64,000 nucleotides of DNA. It comes from DASPKM01 sp963817075. GTDB lineage: Bacteria; Bacteroidota; Bacteroidia; Chitinophagales; Chitinophagaceae. Position numbers and translations under genes: made by a program. The stretch is from assembly GCA_963817075.1 (NCBI GenBank), contig CAWFMT010000009.1:124001-188000 (forward strand). Direction: 5' to 3'. Shown here in pieces: positions 55,029 through 63,953 of this stretch. A model generated the notes under the pieces. It had not been told where the DNA came from and searched no databases. It saw only the letters and a list, made by a program, of their open reading frames with translations. Each line of letters begins with the position of its first letter. Position 1 is the first letter of the stretch.

Positions 55029-56366
55029 ATGTTCAAAAAAATACTTATCGCAAATCGTGGAGAAATTGCACTAAGGGTTATAAGGACCTGCCGTGAAATG
55101 GGAATCAAAACTGTGGCTGTTTATTCCACTGCCGACAAGGATAGTTTACATGTAAGGTTTTCTGACGAAGCAGTGTGCATTGGTAAACCACAGAGCAGTG
55201 ATTCTTATTTAAATATCCCCCATCTGATGGCTGCTGCGGAAATTACGAATGCAGATGCTATACATCCGGGATATGGATTCCTTGCTGAGAATGCAAGGTT
55301 TGCAGAGATCTGCCAGGAACATAATATCAAATTTATTGGTCCCACTCCTGATATGATTCGGGCAATGGGTGATAAGATGACAGCGAAAGAAACGATGATC
55401 AAGGCGGGCGTGCCGGTTGTACCTGGTGGAGATAAATTATTGGATAGCGTGGAAGAGTCTAAGTCATTAGCAAAAGATATTGGCTATCCCGTTATCCTCA
55501 AGGCCACAGCCGGGGGTGGAGGAAAAGGCATGAGGGTAGTTTGGAGTGAGGGCGAAATGGAAAGAGCTTATAACACCGCCAGGGCGGAAGCTGCAGCGGC
55601 TTTTAAGAATGATGGCGTTTATATGGAGAAGTTCGTTGAGGAGCCAAGGCATATTGAAATTCAAATTGCTGGTGACCAATACGGGAGGGTATGTCATTTA
55701 AGTGAGCGAGACTGTTCTATCCAGAGACGCCATCAAAAACTGGTGGAAGAATCTCCTTCACCATTCATGACTCCGGAACTCCGGGAAAAAATGGGAGCTG
55801 CCGCAATCAAGGCCGCTTCTGCAATCAATTATGAAAGCGTGGGCACAATTGAATTCCTGGTTGATAAGCACAGGAATTTTTATTTTATGGAGATGAACAC
55901 GCGTATTCAGGTTGAGCATTGCGTTACTGAAGAAGTGGTGAACTATGACCTGATCAAAGAACAGATCAAGATCGCGATGGGGGAATCAATAAGCGGAGCA
56001 AATTATGAACCCGAGATGCACGCTATTGAATGCAGGATCAATGCAGAAGATCCTTACAATGATTTTCGACCCAGCCCGGGAAAAATAACTGTATTGCACC
56101 AGCCTGGAGGCCATGGAATCAGGATAGACAGCCATGCATACGCAGGATACACTATTCCACCATACTACGATTCAATGATTGGAAAGATCATTGCTGTTGC
56201 AAGAACCAGGGAAGAAGCAATTCAAACCATGCACCGGGCTCTTAGCGAATATGTAATTGAAGGAGTAAAGACTACAATTCCTTTCCATCTTCAGTTGATG
56301 AATGATGAAAACTTTAAGAAAGGAGACTTCAATACTAAGTTTCTGGAAACATTTAAACTGGTTTAA
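55029..56366 (+). CDS. accC: Acetyl-CoA carboxylase biotin carboxylase subunit
   Basis: This 445-residue ATP-grasp enzyme carboxylates biotin on AccB. Motifs are KILIANRGEIALRVIRTC, the glycine-rich ATP loop KATAGGGGKGMRVV, ERDCSIQRRHQKLVEE and MEMNTRIQVEHCVTE, followed by AIECRINAEDP. Length is normal. It lies in the usual accB-accC order; transcription likely continues from accB because no terminator is seen in the 188-base gap, which holds nothing recognisable. Confidence 0.97.
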   Translation: MFKKILIANRGEIALRVIRTCREMGIKTVAVYSTADKDSLHVRFSDEAVCIGKPQSSDSYLNIPHLMAAAEITNADAIHPGYGFLAENARFAEICQEHNIKFIGPTPDMIRAMGDKMTAKETMIKAGVPVVPGGDKLLDSVEESKSLAKDIGYPVILKATAGGGGKGMRVVWSEGEMERAYNTARAEAAAAFKNDGVYMEKFVEEPRHIEIQIAGDQYGRVCHLSERDCSIQRRHQKLVEESPSPFMTPELREKMGAAAIKAASAINYESVGTIEFLVDKHRNFYFMEMNTRIQVEHCVTEEVVNYDLIKEQIKIAMGESISGANYEPEMHAIECRINAEDPYNDFRPSPGKITVLHQPGGHGIRIDSHAYAGYTIPPYYDSMIGKIIAVARTREEAIQTMHRALSEYVIEGVKTTIPFHLQLMNDENFKKGDFNTKFLETFKLV

Positions 56367-56370
56367 TTCT

Positions 56371-56447
56371 TTACCGCCAAGGCCAAGACGCTAAGTTTTG
56401 CAAAGACCCTTGGCGTAACCTTGCGTCCCTCGCGTCTTTGCGGTTAA
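56371..56447. repeat. Dispersed palindromic element, copy 5
   Basis: It opens TTACCGCCAAGGCC and closes GCGTCTTTGCGGTTAA, with AGACCCTTGGCGTAACCTTGCG in the middle. It lies immediately after accC, between convergent genes. This is one of the best-preserved copies. Confidence 0.75.
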
Positions 56448-56454
56448 ACTCCCC

Positions 56455-56904
56455 TCACACTTTAATACTCACATTAAACCATTCGCCATCATAAGAGGAA
56501 TTGTATTTATTATAGAAATTGATTGCTGGTTCATTCCATTTCAACACCTGCCAGATAATTGCATTCCATCCTTTTTTCTTTGCCTCCTCGATCAGTCTTT
56601 CAAATAACAATGCTCCAATTCCTTTTCCCCGATAATCATTGGTTACAAGAATATCTTCAAGATACATTCGCTGTCCCTTCCAGGTGGAATAACGAACATA
56701 GTAGAGAGCAAATCCAACAATTTTATCATCTACCTCTGCAACGAATGCCCACCAAACGGGATTCTTTCCAAATCCACTTTCCTGAAAATGTTCAAGGGAA
56801 ACCGTTACCTCTTCAGGTGCTCTTTCATATTCCGCCAGCTCCTGGATTAATTCCAGCAATCTTGGACAATCATCCTTAACTGCCCTCCTTAGTTTGGTAT
56901 CCAT
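56455..56904 (-). CDS. GNAT-family acetyltransferase, diamine (SSAT)-like
   Basis: This is a 149-residue GNAT. The CoA motif is DYRGKGIGALLFERLIEEAKKKGW, and the preceding RMYLEDILV and following WNEPAINFYNKYNSSYDGEW match the spermidine/diamine acetyltransferase subgroup. The start is ATG 56904 (MDTKLRRAVKDDCPRL); longer starts read through AT-rich leader. Substrate remains inferred. Confidence 0.9.
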   Translation of the reverse strand: MDTKLRRAVKDDCPRLLELIQELAEYERAPEEVTVSLEHFQESGFGKNPVWWAFVAEVDDKIVGFALYYVRYSTWKGQRMYLEDILVTNDYRGKGIGALLFERLIEEAKKKGWNAIIWQVLKWNEPAINFYNKYNSSYDGEWFNVSIKV

Positions 56905-57065
56905 TATTTTAATGTAAAATTCAAAATGTAAAAAGTAAAATAAAGAGTTTAGATGTAAAATCATCAAATTTCAAAAGCTCTTCGTAAAAATTCGTGTTTC
57001 AAAAATGTAAAATGAAAAATAATTGCAGAGCATAAAACCTGTATAGGTATTGATAACAATTCTCC

Positions 57066-57100
57066 ACTTTGCGTCTTTGCTAACTTTGCATCTTTGCGAG
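57066..57100. repeat. Partial copy of the dispersed element
   Basis: ACTTTGCGTCTTTGCTAACTTTGCATCTTTGCGAG carries two of the repeated CTTTGCGTCTTTGC words but neither flanking arm. It lies upstream of the 3' end of the D-aminoacylase-like gene. The rest of this 227-base gap is AT-rich with no other feature. Confidence 0.45.
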
Positions 57101-57131
57101 AAATAGCTAATCTATTTTCAGTTCTCTATCG

Positions 57132-58802
57132 CTATCGGCGATAACCGGGGCCTTTAATGAATCTTCCGGGACGCTTGTTAGTATGCTCACCATCCTTCAA
57201 AACCTGGACACCATTTACAAATACATGTAATACACCGGTGGAAAATTGATGAGGTTTATCATATGATGCGTGATCTTTAATTATAAGTGGATCAAAGATC
57301 ACGATGTCCGCAAAATAACCCATCTTGAGTGCACCTCTTTTCTTAAGGCCTAGATTTTCTGCTGGAAGAGCTGATAATTTTCTAACAGCGGCAGCAAGAG
57401 GAATTAATTTTTCATCCCTTGAATACTGACCCAGAACTCTTGCAAAATTTCCATACGCTCTTGGATGTGGATTTGCTTTTAAAAAAACCCCTTCGGGAGA
57501 ATAGGATCCTTCATCACTATCAAAACTCACCCATGGAAGCATGAGTTGCTTTTTTACATTTTTTTCGTCCATGAGGAAATACGCCACATCAATCCTGCTA
57601 CTATCTTGAACTATCAGATCCATTGCAGTTTCTTCAGGACTTTTGCCCCTGATCTTCGCAATTTCTGCAAGGTTTTTCCCGATATATTTTCTCAATGAAT
57701 CTCTCCGGAATCCAAGGATCAAAACCTTTTCAGCCCCTCCTGCTCCATAGTATAAATTTTCCCAATCCGCGGCATTGGTATTCATTGCCAGTGCCATCTT
57801 TGATCTGATATTTGGATCTTGCAATCTTTTCCATAGGTTCCCAAACCCACCATCCTGCAGGGAAGGAGGAAAGGAGGCTGTAAGTCCAGTTGCTCCGGCT
57901 GTGTAAGTGTACATGTCTGCCGAGATCTTCAAACCTTCTTTTCTTGCTCGTTCTATCCTCTTGATCACGCTGTCCATCTTTGACCAATTATTTTTTCCTG
58001 CTGCTTTGAGATGATATATTTCCGCAGGGACATTCGCTTCTCTGGCTATTGTGATCAATTCTTCCACTGCTTCATGTATTTTGTTTCCTTCACTCCTGAG
58101 ATGTGAAATGTAGGAGCCGCCATATGTTGAAGCAACCTTACATAATTCAATTAGCTCTGGTGTCTTTGCAAAAAAAGCAGGCGGATAAATCAATGATGAA
58201 CCGATACCCAATGCGCCTTCCTCCATCGAGTGTCTGACAATTGCGCGCATTGAATCCAATTGTGCCGGGTTGGGATCAATATTTGCTTCGCCCAAAATAT
58301 TCATGCGAACTGTGGTGGCGCCAAGAAATGAGGCGATGTTGCATGAAACTCCTTTTGTTTCAAGCATTGTCATGTATTCACCTAATGAATTCCAGTTTAC
58401 GGGGTAGCGAATGAGGACCTGATCCATTTCCCGTTCCTTCTTCATCTTTTCATTCAGGGGTCCCATGCTGATCCCTTCACCAAATATTTCAAGAGTTACT
58501 CCCTGTCTTATATCGCTCTGCGATCTTCCATCTTGAATCAAAGTTTCTGTAGCCCAGCTAAGCATATTGATGAACCCCGGAGCAATCGCTAAACCTTTAG
58601 CATCTATTTCGGTTTCTGCCCTGGCATTAGAAATCTTACCTATAAAAGCAATCGTATCATTATTAATTCCAACATCAGCCAAAAAAGGTTCTCCACCAGA
58701 TCCATCATAGATTGATCCGTTCCTTATGATCACGTCAAACCTCTTCTCTTCTGCACAGGAAGAGATTACAATAAGAAATAAGAAGAAAATTGAAATCCGC
58801 AT
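57132..58802 (-). CDS. D-aminoacylase-like amidohydrolase lipoprotein lacking the HxH metal motif
   Basis: This 556-residue protein is anchored by lipobox Cys16 (VISSC). The TIM-barrel amidohydrolase fold resembles N-acyl-D-amino-acid deacylases, which hydrolyse N-acylated D-amino acids. The first metal motif, normally PGFIDxHxH, is replaced by PGFINMLSWATE (77-86), and the usual Cys of GVTTVVxGNCG reads GVTLEIFGEGI. Histidines in YISHLRSEG and IYHLKAAG and the Asp in VSFDSDEGS are kept. It may be mono-metal or act on a different substrate. It heads the 3' end of a tight three-gene operon. Confidence 0.85.
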   Translation of the reverse strand: MRISIFFLFLIVISSCAEEKRFDVIIRNGSIYDGSGGEPFLADVGINNDTIAFIGKISNARAETEIDAKGLAIAPGFINMLSWATETLIQDGRSQSDIRQGVTLEIFGEGISMGPLNEKMKKEREMDQVLIRYPVNWNSLGEYMTMLETKGVSCNIASFLGATTVRMNILGEANIDPNPAQLDSMRAIVRHSMEEGALGIGSSLIYPPAFFAKTPELIELCKVASTYGGSYISHLRSEGNKIHEAVEELITIAREANVPAEIYHLKAAGKNNWSKMDSVIKRIERARKEGLKISADMYTYTAGATGLTASFPPSLQDGGFGNLWKRLQDPNIRSKMALAMNTNAADWENLYYGAGGAEKVLILGFRRDSLRKYIGKNLAEIAKIRGKSPEETAMDLIVQDSSRIDVAYFLMDEKNVKKQLMLPWVSFDSDEGSYSPEGVFLKANPHPRAYGNFARVLGQYSRDEKLIPLAAAVRKLSALPAENLGLKKRGALKMGYFADIVIFDPLIIKDHASYDKPHQFSTGVLHVFVNGVQVLKDGEHTNKRPGRFIKGPGYRR

Positions 58803-58811
58803 TTTGTGTAT

Positions 58812-59141
58812 TTAATCAACGATGAAAAGCCTGCAGCCATTTTTTGTAGAAGTTCGATGAGCATCCATATCATCCCCCACCTGGTATGTCATTCCTTCTT
58901 TCAGACTGAATTTTCTGCCGTCCTTCAATTCTGTTTCCATTTCACCTGATATGCAATAAATAAAATGACCTTTATTGCACCAATGGTCTGCTTTATATTC
59001 CGGTGAATATTCAACCATTCTTACCCGGACAGTTCCAAACATCAAGGTTTTCCAAAGGGCGTATCCGGTTTCCCCGGGATGAGGTACTTGTGCTACGTCC
59101 TCCCATTGAGTAAGTTGAAATGGAATGCCTTCTATTTTCAC
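58812..59141 (-). CDS. Small cupin protein (DHCW-motif type)
   Basis: This 109-residue protein has a double-stranded beta-helix. Conserved metal-type residues are in EYKADHWCNKGHFIYCISGEMETEL, with DHWC and downstream GDDMDAHRT. It matches the family called DHCW-motif cupin. The function is unknown, possibly a metal-dependent epimerase or sensor. It lies 10 bp after the serine hydrolase gene and 10 bp before the D-aminoacylase-like gene, so it is co-translated. Confidence 0.83.
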   Translation of the reverse strand: MKIEGIPFQLTQWEDVAQVPHPGETGYALWKTLMFGTVRVRMVEYSPEYKADHWCNKGHFIYCISGEMETELKDGRKFSLKEGMTYQVGDDMDAHRTSTKNGCRLFIVD

Positions 59142-59143
59142 AC

Positions 59144-60922
59144 TTATTTTTTTCTTGAGGCTCTGAAAGTTCCATTCGGTTGAATAGCATACAAGCCAAT
59201 AACTTCTTTCTTGTCATTAAATTCAAACCTGGCGGAATAACCTTCGAGTCCCTTCAGATTAAATTCATCTGTCTTAATTGGTATCAACTCATATTCAGGC
59301 TGGCCTGCTACATTCATTACCAAGGTCTTTTCACCTTTTATGGAGATACTTATACTAAGTCCTGCAATTTCATATTCACCCACATATGGCATTAGCTGAT
59401 TCCTGGATACATCTATTGTACTAATAACTTTCTTAAATTCTATATCCTTGACACCTCCTTCGAGCGGAACACTTAATTTTTCAATCTCCCCTCTTCCGTC
59501 AAGCTGAAAGGAAAACTTAAGAGGTGGAAGGTCTTCATCAAAGCTGACTGCATTGAATTGATCATAATGAAAATGTTTCAGATTCATTTTGAAAGCGTTA
59601 AACTTTGCGATCAAACTATCTTTTTGATATGCAATTTCTATCTCTCCATAACCCTCATTTGAATAGACACCTTTATAGTCGGCCAGAGGATGCGAAGGTT
59701 TCGTATTGAACTTTCTTCCAATGCTATCTGAATTAGGAACTGATCTTGATGCTTCCAATGCTTTCTTATCTCTCTCAAGCAAATAATTCCTCCAATTCCT
59801 GTAAGGAAGTTTAAGCATTCGATCTGCAATGAAATTCCGGACTGCAGAACCGGGACCGCCCTGATCACAGACCACGAAAATTCCAATGCTGTCGGAAGGA
59901 AAAAAACAAGTGGTAGTAATAAATCCATCTATTCCTCCACTATGCTCAACGCGGTAATGGCCACGGTAACTACTGATTCCCCAGCCCAGCCCATAACCAC
60001 CTCCATGTATATCGGAATTTTCAGGCCCCGGTGTGCCTCCACCAGTCGCCATTTGAACCGAGATTGCCTGGCTAACGAATGATGGCGGAATAATTTCTTT
60101 CCCTGCAAATTTCCCATTATTAATCCAGGTGATCAACCAATTGGCCATATCCTTAGCTGAGCTATTTATAGAACCTGCGGGGCCAACAGCGTCAATATTT
60201 CTATACGGGATCGTTGTGATAATAGAATCACTTTTCAAAGAAAATGCGAGCGATGCATCCTCATTTTTTTCTAGTTCTGATATCGATACCACGGTTCTGT
60301 TCATCCCGAGTGGTTGAAAGATCCTTTCTCTGATATTCTGCTCCCAACTTTTCCCGGTCACTTTTTCTATCACCAGGCCCTGTGCCATGAACATGAAATT
60401 ATTGTATTGATATTTTTCTCTCAATTCTGCTGAGGGTTCCAAATATTGAATTCTCTTGAGCAATTCAGCACGGGTGGCAGGAGAACCATACCATGAAAGA
60501 TCATGCCTCGGCAAACCAGTACGATGAGTCATCATATCCCTCAAGGTCACATGGTCGTTTAGATAATCATTGAAGAATTTTAATTCAGGAAGATAGGTGC
60601 GAACAGGCTTATCCAGGTTAACCTTTCCTTCCTTTTCCAGCATTCCAAGAATTGATGCTGTGAAGGCCTTGGTGCAGGATCCAATCGCAAAGAGAGTATT
60701 TTCTGTGACTGGTAATTTTTTCTCAAGGTTTCTGAATCCAAAACCACCGGTGAAAACTATTTTATTTTTTTCAACCACTGCTATCGTAATGCCTGGCGCC
60801 TTCCAATCTTTCAAAACCTTATTGACAAATGTATCAAGTCCGGTCAGGCGTTTGTCAATTTGCGCGATGCAAATTCCTGCCGAAAATAAAATCATGCTGA
60901 GAGTGAAAAATAATTTTCTCAT
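59144..60922 (-). CDS. Exported serine hydrolase, class C beta-lactamase/D-peptidase fold with DUF3471-like tail
   Basis: This 592-residue protein has signal peptide 1-21. The catalytic SxxK is SCTK with Ser82 and Lys85 (FAIGSCTKAFTAS), the Tyr motif is near EKYQYNNF (YxN type) and the third motif is RVEHSGGIDGF. The last about 200 residues are a beta domain like DUF3471. Such proteins are D-alanyl-peptidases, esterases or beta-lactamases; no specific substrate can be stated. It is first in an operon with the cupin and D-aminoacylase homologue, which suggests D-amino-acid peptide turnover. ATG 60922 was chosen over a TTG at 60931. Confidence 0.88.
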   Translation of the reverse strand: MRKLFFTLSMILFSAGICIAQIDKRLTGLDTFVNKVLKDWKAPGITIAVVEKNKIVFTGGFGFRNLEKKLPVTENTLFAIGSCTKAFTASILGMLEKEGKVNLDKPVRTYLPELKFFNDYLNDHVTLRDMMTHRTGLPRHDLSWYGSPATRAELLKRIQYLEPSAELREKYQYNNFMFMAQGLVIEKVTGKSWEQNIRERIFQPLGMNRTVVSISELEKNEDASLAFSLKSDSIITTIPYRNIDAVGPAGSINSSAKDMANWLITWINNGKFAGKEIIPPSFVSQAISVQMATGGGTPGPENSDIHGGGYGLGWGISSYRGHYRVEHSGGIDGFITTTCFFPSDSIGIFVVCDQGGPGSAVRNFIADRMLKLPYRNWRNYLLERDKKALEASRSVPNSDSIGRKFNTKPSHPLADYKGVYSNEGYGEIEIAYQKDSLIAKFNAFKMNLKHFHYDQFNAVSFDEDLPPLKFSFQLDGRGEIEKLSVPLEGGVKDIEFKKVISTIDVSRNQLMPYVGEYEIAGLSISISIKGEKTLVMNVAGQPEYELIPIKTDEFNLKGLEGYSARFEFNDKKEVIGLYAIQPNGTFRASRKK

Positions 60923-60976
60923 AAGCGACAATTCTGTTTAGCAATGAAAATTTGAGGGTTTGAAAGTTAGGGAATT

Positions 60977-61052
60977 TTACTGCAAAGAAACAAGGCTCAA
61001 GGTTTCGCAAAGACCCTTGCGAACCTTTGCGTCCTGGCGCCTTGGCGGTTAA
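60977..61052. repeat. Dispersed palindromic element, copy 6
   Basis: It opens TTACTGCAAAGAAACAAGG and closes GCGCCTTGGCGGTTAA, with GGTTTCGCAAAGACCCTTGCG in the middle. It lies just upstream of the serine hydrolase gene, downstream of the trans-sulfuration gene, preceded by GGTTTGAAAGTTAGGG. Confidence 0.75.
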
Positions 61053-61058
61053 TCTTAC

Positions 61059-62292
61059 TCACACTAATCTCTTTAACGCCTGTTCCAAATCACCAACGAT
61101 GTCAATTGCATTTTCAATTCCAACACTCATTCTGATCAATCCGTCGGTAATGCCATATTTTTCCCGTTGATCTTTTGGAACACTAAAATGAGTCATGGAT
61201 GCGGGATGACAGAGTAAGCTTTCACAGGTTCCAAGTGAAACTGTACGCAGACAGAGTTTGAGGTTGTCCATACACTTGATGCCTGCATCTAATCCCCCTT
61301 TCAATTCAAAACTTAGCATTGCCCCAGGATGTCGCATTTGTTTCATGGCCACATAGTGATCAGGATGGGAAGCGAGTCCCGTGTAATTCACCTTCATTAC
61401 TGCGGGATGGCTTTCCAGGAAATTTGCAACTTCCATTGCGTTATGGCAATGTCGTTCCATTCTTAGCTCCAATGTTTTCATGCCATTCACAAGAACAAAA
61501 GCATCGAAAGGATTTGCATTGCTTCCAAGTATCCTTTGGAATTTTGTAGCTTCTTCTTTCATAAAAGAAACATCTCTTCCAACTAAGACTCCGCCGATTG
61601 CTGTTCCATGACCATTCAGAAATTTTGTAGTTGAATGCATGATGAAATCAACTCCATGCCTGAATGGTTGTTGCAAATATGGAGTTGCAAACGTATTATC
61701 ACATCCAATCTTCTTTCCGTACTTCTTGGCAAGGTTGGAAAGTTCTTCAATGTCAACGCATTTTAGTGTTGGATTTGCAGGAGTTTCAATGTAGATAAAT
61801 CCAATCTCTTTATGTTTCTTCAGCGCATCCTCTGCTTTTGAAAGATCACGCAGGTCTATGATGATCGATTCGATCCCCAGACCTGGAAGGATCTTATCAC
61901 AAAGTTCATTTGTGCCGGCATAGAGTGAAAAATGTGTCAGGATCTTTTGGCCTGCTTTTAGATTACTTAGCAGCATTGTAGTTACCGCTGCCATTCCCGA
62001 AGAATGCAAAATTGCTCTGGCTACCATTGGTTTCCCGGCATCCAGCAGTCCAAAAGTTTCGAGGGAAGTTATTTTCTCTTCCGCTTCTGTCATTGTGGGA
62101 TTTCCCCACCGGGAATAGATGTATCCTTCTTCCTGGCCACTGAATCTTTCTCATTCCCTGTTCGGCCGTGTCATAAACATAAGTGCTGCTTGCGTAGATG
62201 GGAGTAATATGAGCATAATTGGGATCATGACGATGACCACCATGAACTGCAACTGAACTAAATCCTGTGGGTGGAAAATTATTGTCTGACAT
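61059..62292 (-). CDS. Trans-sulfuration PLP enzyme, cystathionine gamma-synthase/lyase type (single-base frameshift)
   Basis: This fold-type I PLP enzyme of the Cys/Met metabolism family makes or breaks cystathionine, or uses O-acylhomoserine. The 5' frame starts MSDNNFPPTGFSSVAVHGGH and breaks after EQGMR. Removing one A from AAA (plus 62147-62149) gives MRRFSGQEEGYIYSRWGNPTMTEAEEK and joins the 3' frame. The PLP Lys is in MHSTTKFLNGHG. Repaired length is about 410 residues. The exact reaction cannot be decided from sequence. Confidence 0.9.
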
Positions 62293-62350
62293 GTTTTGGT
62301 TTATTTGTTAATTCGCTCAGGCTTACCTGATCAAATGTAAATTGATTTTC

Positions 62351-62845
62351 ATGAAGACCTTTCTGCAGCAACTTGCTGCATATAACACATGGGCAAACCA
62401 AAAACTGGCTGAGGTAATCCTGGGTCTTACTGATGATCTACACAAAAAAGAGATCGTAAGCAGTTTTATAAATCTACACCTCACGATTTTGCACATGTGG
62501 GACGCTGAATATGTTTGGTGGCAGAGATTAAAGCTCCAGGAAAACATAGTTGCTCCCAGCGCAAATTTCAAGGGTGATACAAAAGAATTAATTCAAAATC
62601 TTTTACAGCAAAACAAACAGTGGGAAGACTGGATCAATAATTCATCCGAGATGGTGCTGGAGCATGTTGTGAAATATCATAATACAAAGCGAGAGCCTTT
62701 CAAGCAACCCACTTACCATATTCTTCAGCATGTTTTCAATCATGGAACATATCATCGTGGGCAGCTCGTTACTATACTGCGCCAACTAGGCCAAACCAAA
62801 ATTCCACAAACGGATTTTATAGTTTGGAGCAGGAAGAAAATTTGA
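62351..62845 (+). CDS. DinB-family putative metal-binding protein
   Basis: This 164-residue four-helix bundle protein has three conserved histidines: HMWDAEYVWWQ, and HVFNHGTYHRGQLVTILRQLG. DinB/YfiT-like proteins bind a divalent metal and may act as thiol-dependent transferases, although the role of most is unknown. The start ATG 62351 (MKTFLQQLAAYNTWANQKL) is typical; a TTG nine bases earlier is not needed. Confidence 0.9.
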   Translation: MKTFLQQLAAYNTWANQKLAEVILGLTDDLHKKEIVSSFINLHLTILHMWDAEYVWWQRLKLQENIVAPSANFKGDTKELIQNLLQQNKQWEDWINNSSEMVLEHVVKYHNTKREPFKQPTYHILQHVFNHGTYHRGQLVTILRQLGQTKIPQTDFIVWSRKKI

Positions 62846-62965
62846 AAATTTGAGAATTTGAAAATGGAGGAATCAGGTTCTAACTTGAAAAATTTATTTG
62901 TACAATCCTAAAAGGTTCATACCCCTTTCATTTTCAAATTTGCACATCTTCAAATTTTCAAATTC
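62845..62965. repeat. Palindromic patch of TTTGAAAATTTG words
   Basis: TTTGAAAATTTGAGAATTTG at 62842-62861 is mirrored by CAAATTTTCAAATTC at 62951-62965, with TTTTCAAATTTG in between. The arms flank about 85 bases between convergent dinB and fabH. It is the fourth patch of this structure in the window. Confidence 0.65.
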
Positions 62966-63953
62966 ACATCCATTTCACCAAGGTCGCTCCCCAGGTAAAT
63001 CCACCGCCGAATGCGGCCAGTACAATCAGGTCACCTTTTTTTAGCTGTGAGTCCCACTCCCATAAACAAAGAGGAATAGTTGCAGCCGTGGTATTGCCGA
63101 AACGTTCGATGTTCAACATTACCTTATCATGTGAAAGTCCCATTCTGTTAGCAGTCGCGTCAATAATTCTTTTGTTTGCCTGATGTGGTACGAGCCAGGC
63201 AATGTCATCACCGGTAAGATTATTTTTCTCAAGCAATTCAGCACTTACATCTGCCATTCCCTTCACGGCAAACTTGAATACTGGTTGTCCTTCCTGGTAA
63301 ATGAAGTGTTCCTTGGCGGCGACTGTCTCAGCAGAAGAGGGTTTTACAGAACCTCCGGCTTTCATGTGCAGATAACAAGCTCCGCTTCCATCACTTCGCA
63401 GGATACTATCCAGCACTCCAAATCCTTCATAATTAGGTTCAAGCAATACTGCCGCGGCCCCATCTCCGAAAAGGACGCATGTAGTGCGATCACTATAATC
63501 AACAATTGCGCTCATTTTGTCGGCACCAATAACCACCACTTTTTTGTACCGCCCACTCTCAATGAAAGCGGCTCCAGTTGTTAGACCATAAAGAAAACCT
63601 GAACAAGCAGCCTCGAGGTCAAATCCAAAGGCATTCTTTGCCCCAATCTTGTCCCCTACGAGGTTAGCGGTTGCAGGAAACATCATGTCCGGGGTAACTG
63701 TAGCACATATAAGGCAATCGATTTCTAATGGATCGATCCCTCTTTTTCGGCAAAGGTCCAGAACTGCAGGAGCAGCAAGATCGGACGTGCCTTTTCCTTC
63801 GCCTTTGAGAATCCTTCTTTCCGAAATTCCTGTCCTTGTGCGAATCCACTCGTCATTGGTATCCACCATTTTCTCGAGATCTGCATTGGTGAGCTTGTCT
63901 TCAGGAACGAATCCTCCTACGGCGGTAATGGCGGCAGTTATCTTTTGGGGCAT
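62964..63953 (-). CDS. fabH: 3-oxoacyl-ACP synthase III
   Basis: This 329-residue thiolase-fold enzyme starts fatty acid synthesis by condensing acetyl-CoA with malonyl-ACP. The catalytic Cys117 is in EAACSGFLYGL, His in VPHQANKRI and Asn in RFGNTTAATIPL, the classical triad. The start MPQKITAAITAVGGFVPED is ATG 63953, preferred over a TTG 18 bp upstream. The ACP-binding arginines are not obvious. It is convergent with dinB. Confidence 0.95.
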   Translation of the reverse strand: MPQKITAAITAVGGFVPEDKLTNADLEKMVDTNDEWIRTRTGISERRILKGEGKGTSDLAAPAVLDLCRKRGIDPLEIDCLICATVTPDMMFPATANLVGDKIGAKNAFGFDLEAACSGFLYGLTTGAAFIESGRYKKVVVIGADKMSAIVDYSDRTTCVLFGDGAAAVLLEPNYEGFGVLDSILRSDGSGACYLHMKAGGSVKPSSAETVAAKEHFIYQEGQPVFKFAVKGMADVSAELLEKNNLTGDDIAWLVPHQANKRIIDATANRMGLSHDKVMLNIERFGNTTAATIPLCLWEWDSQLKKGDLIVLAAFGGGFTWGATLVKWM

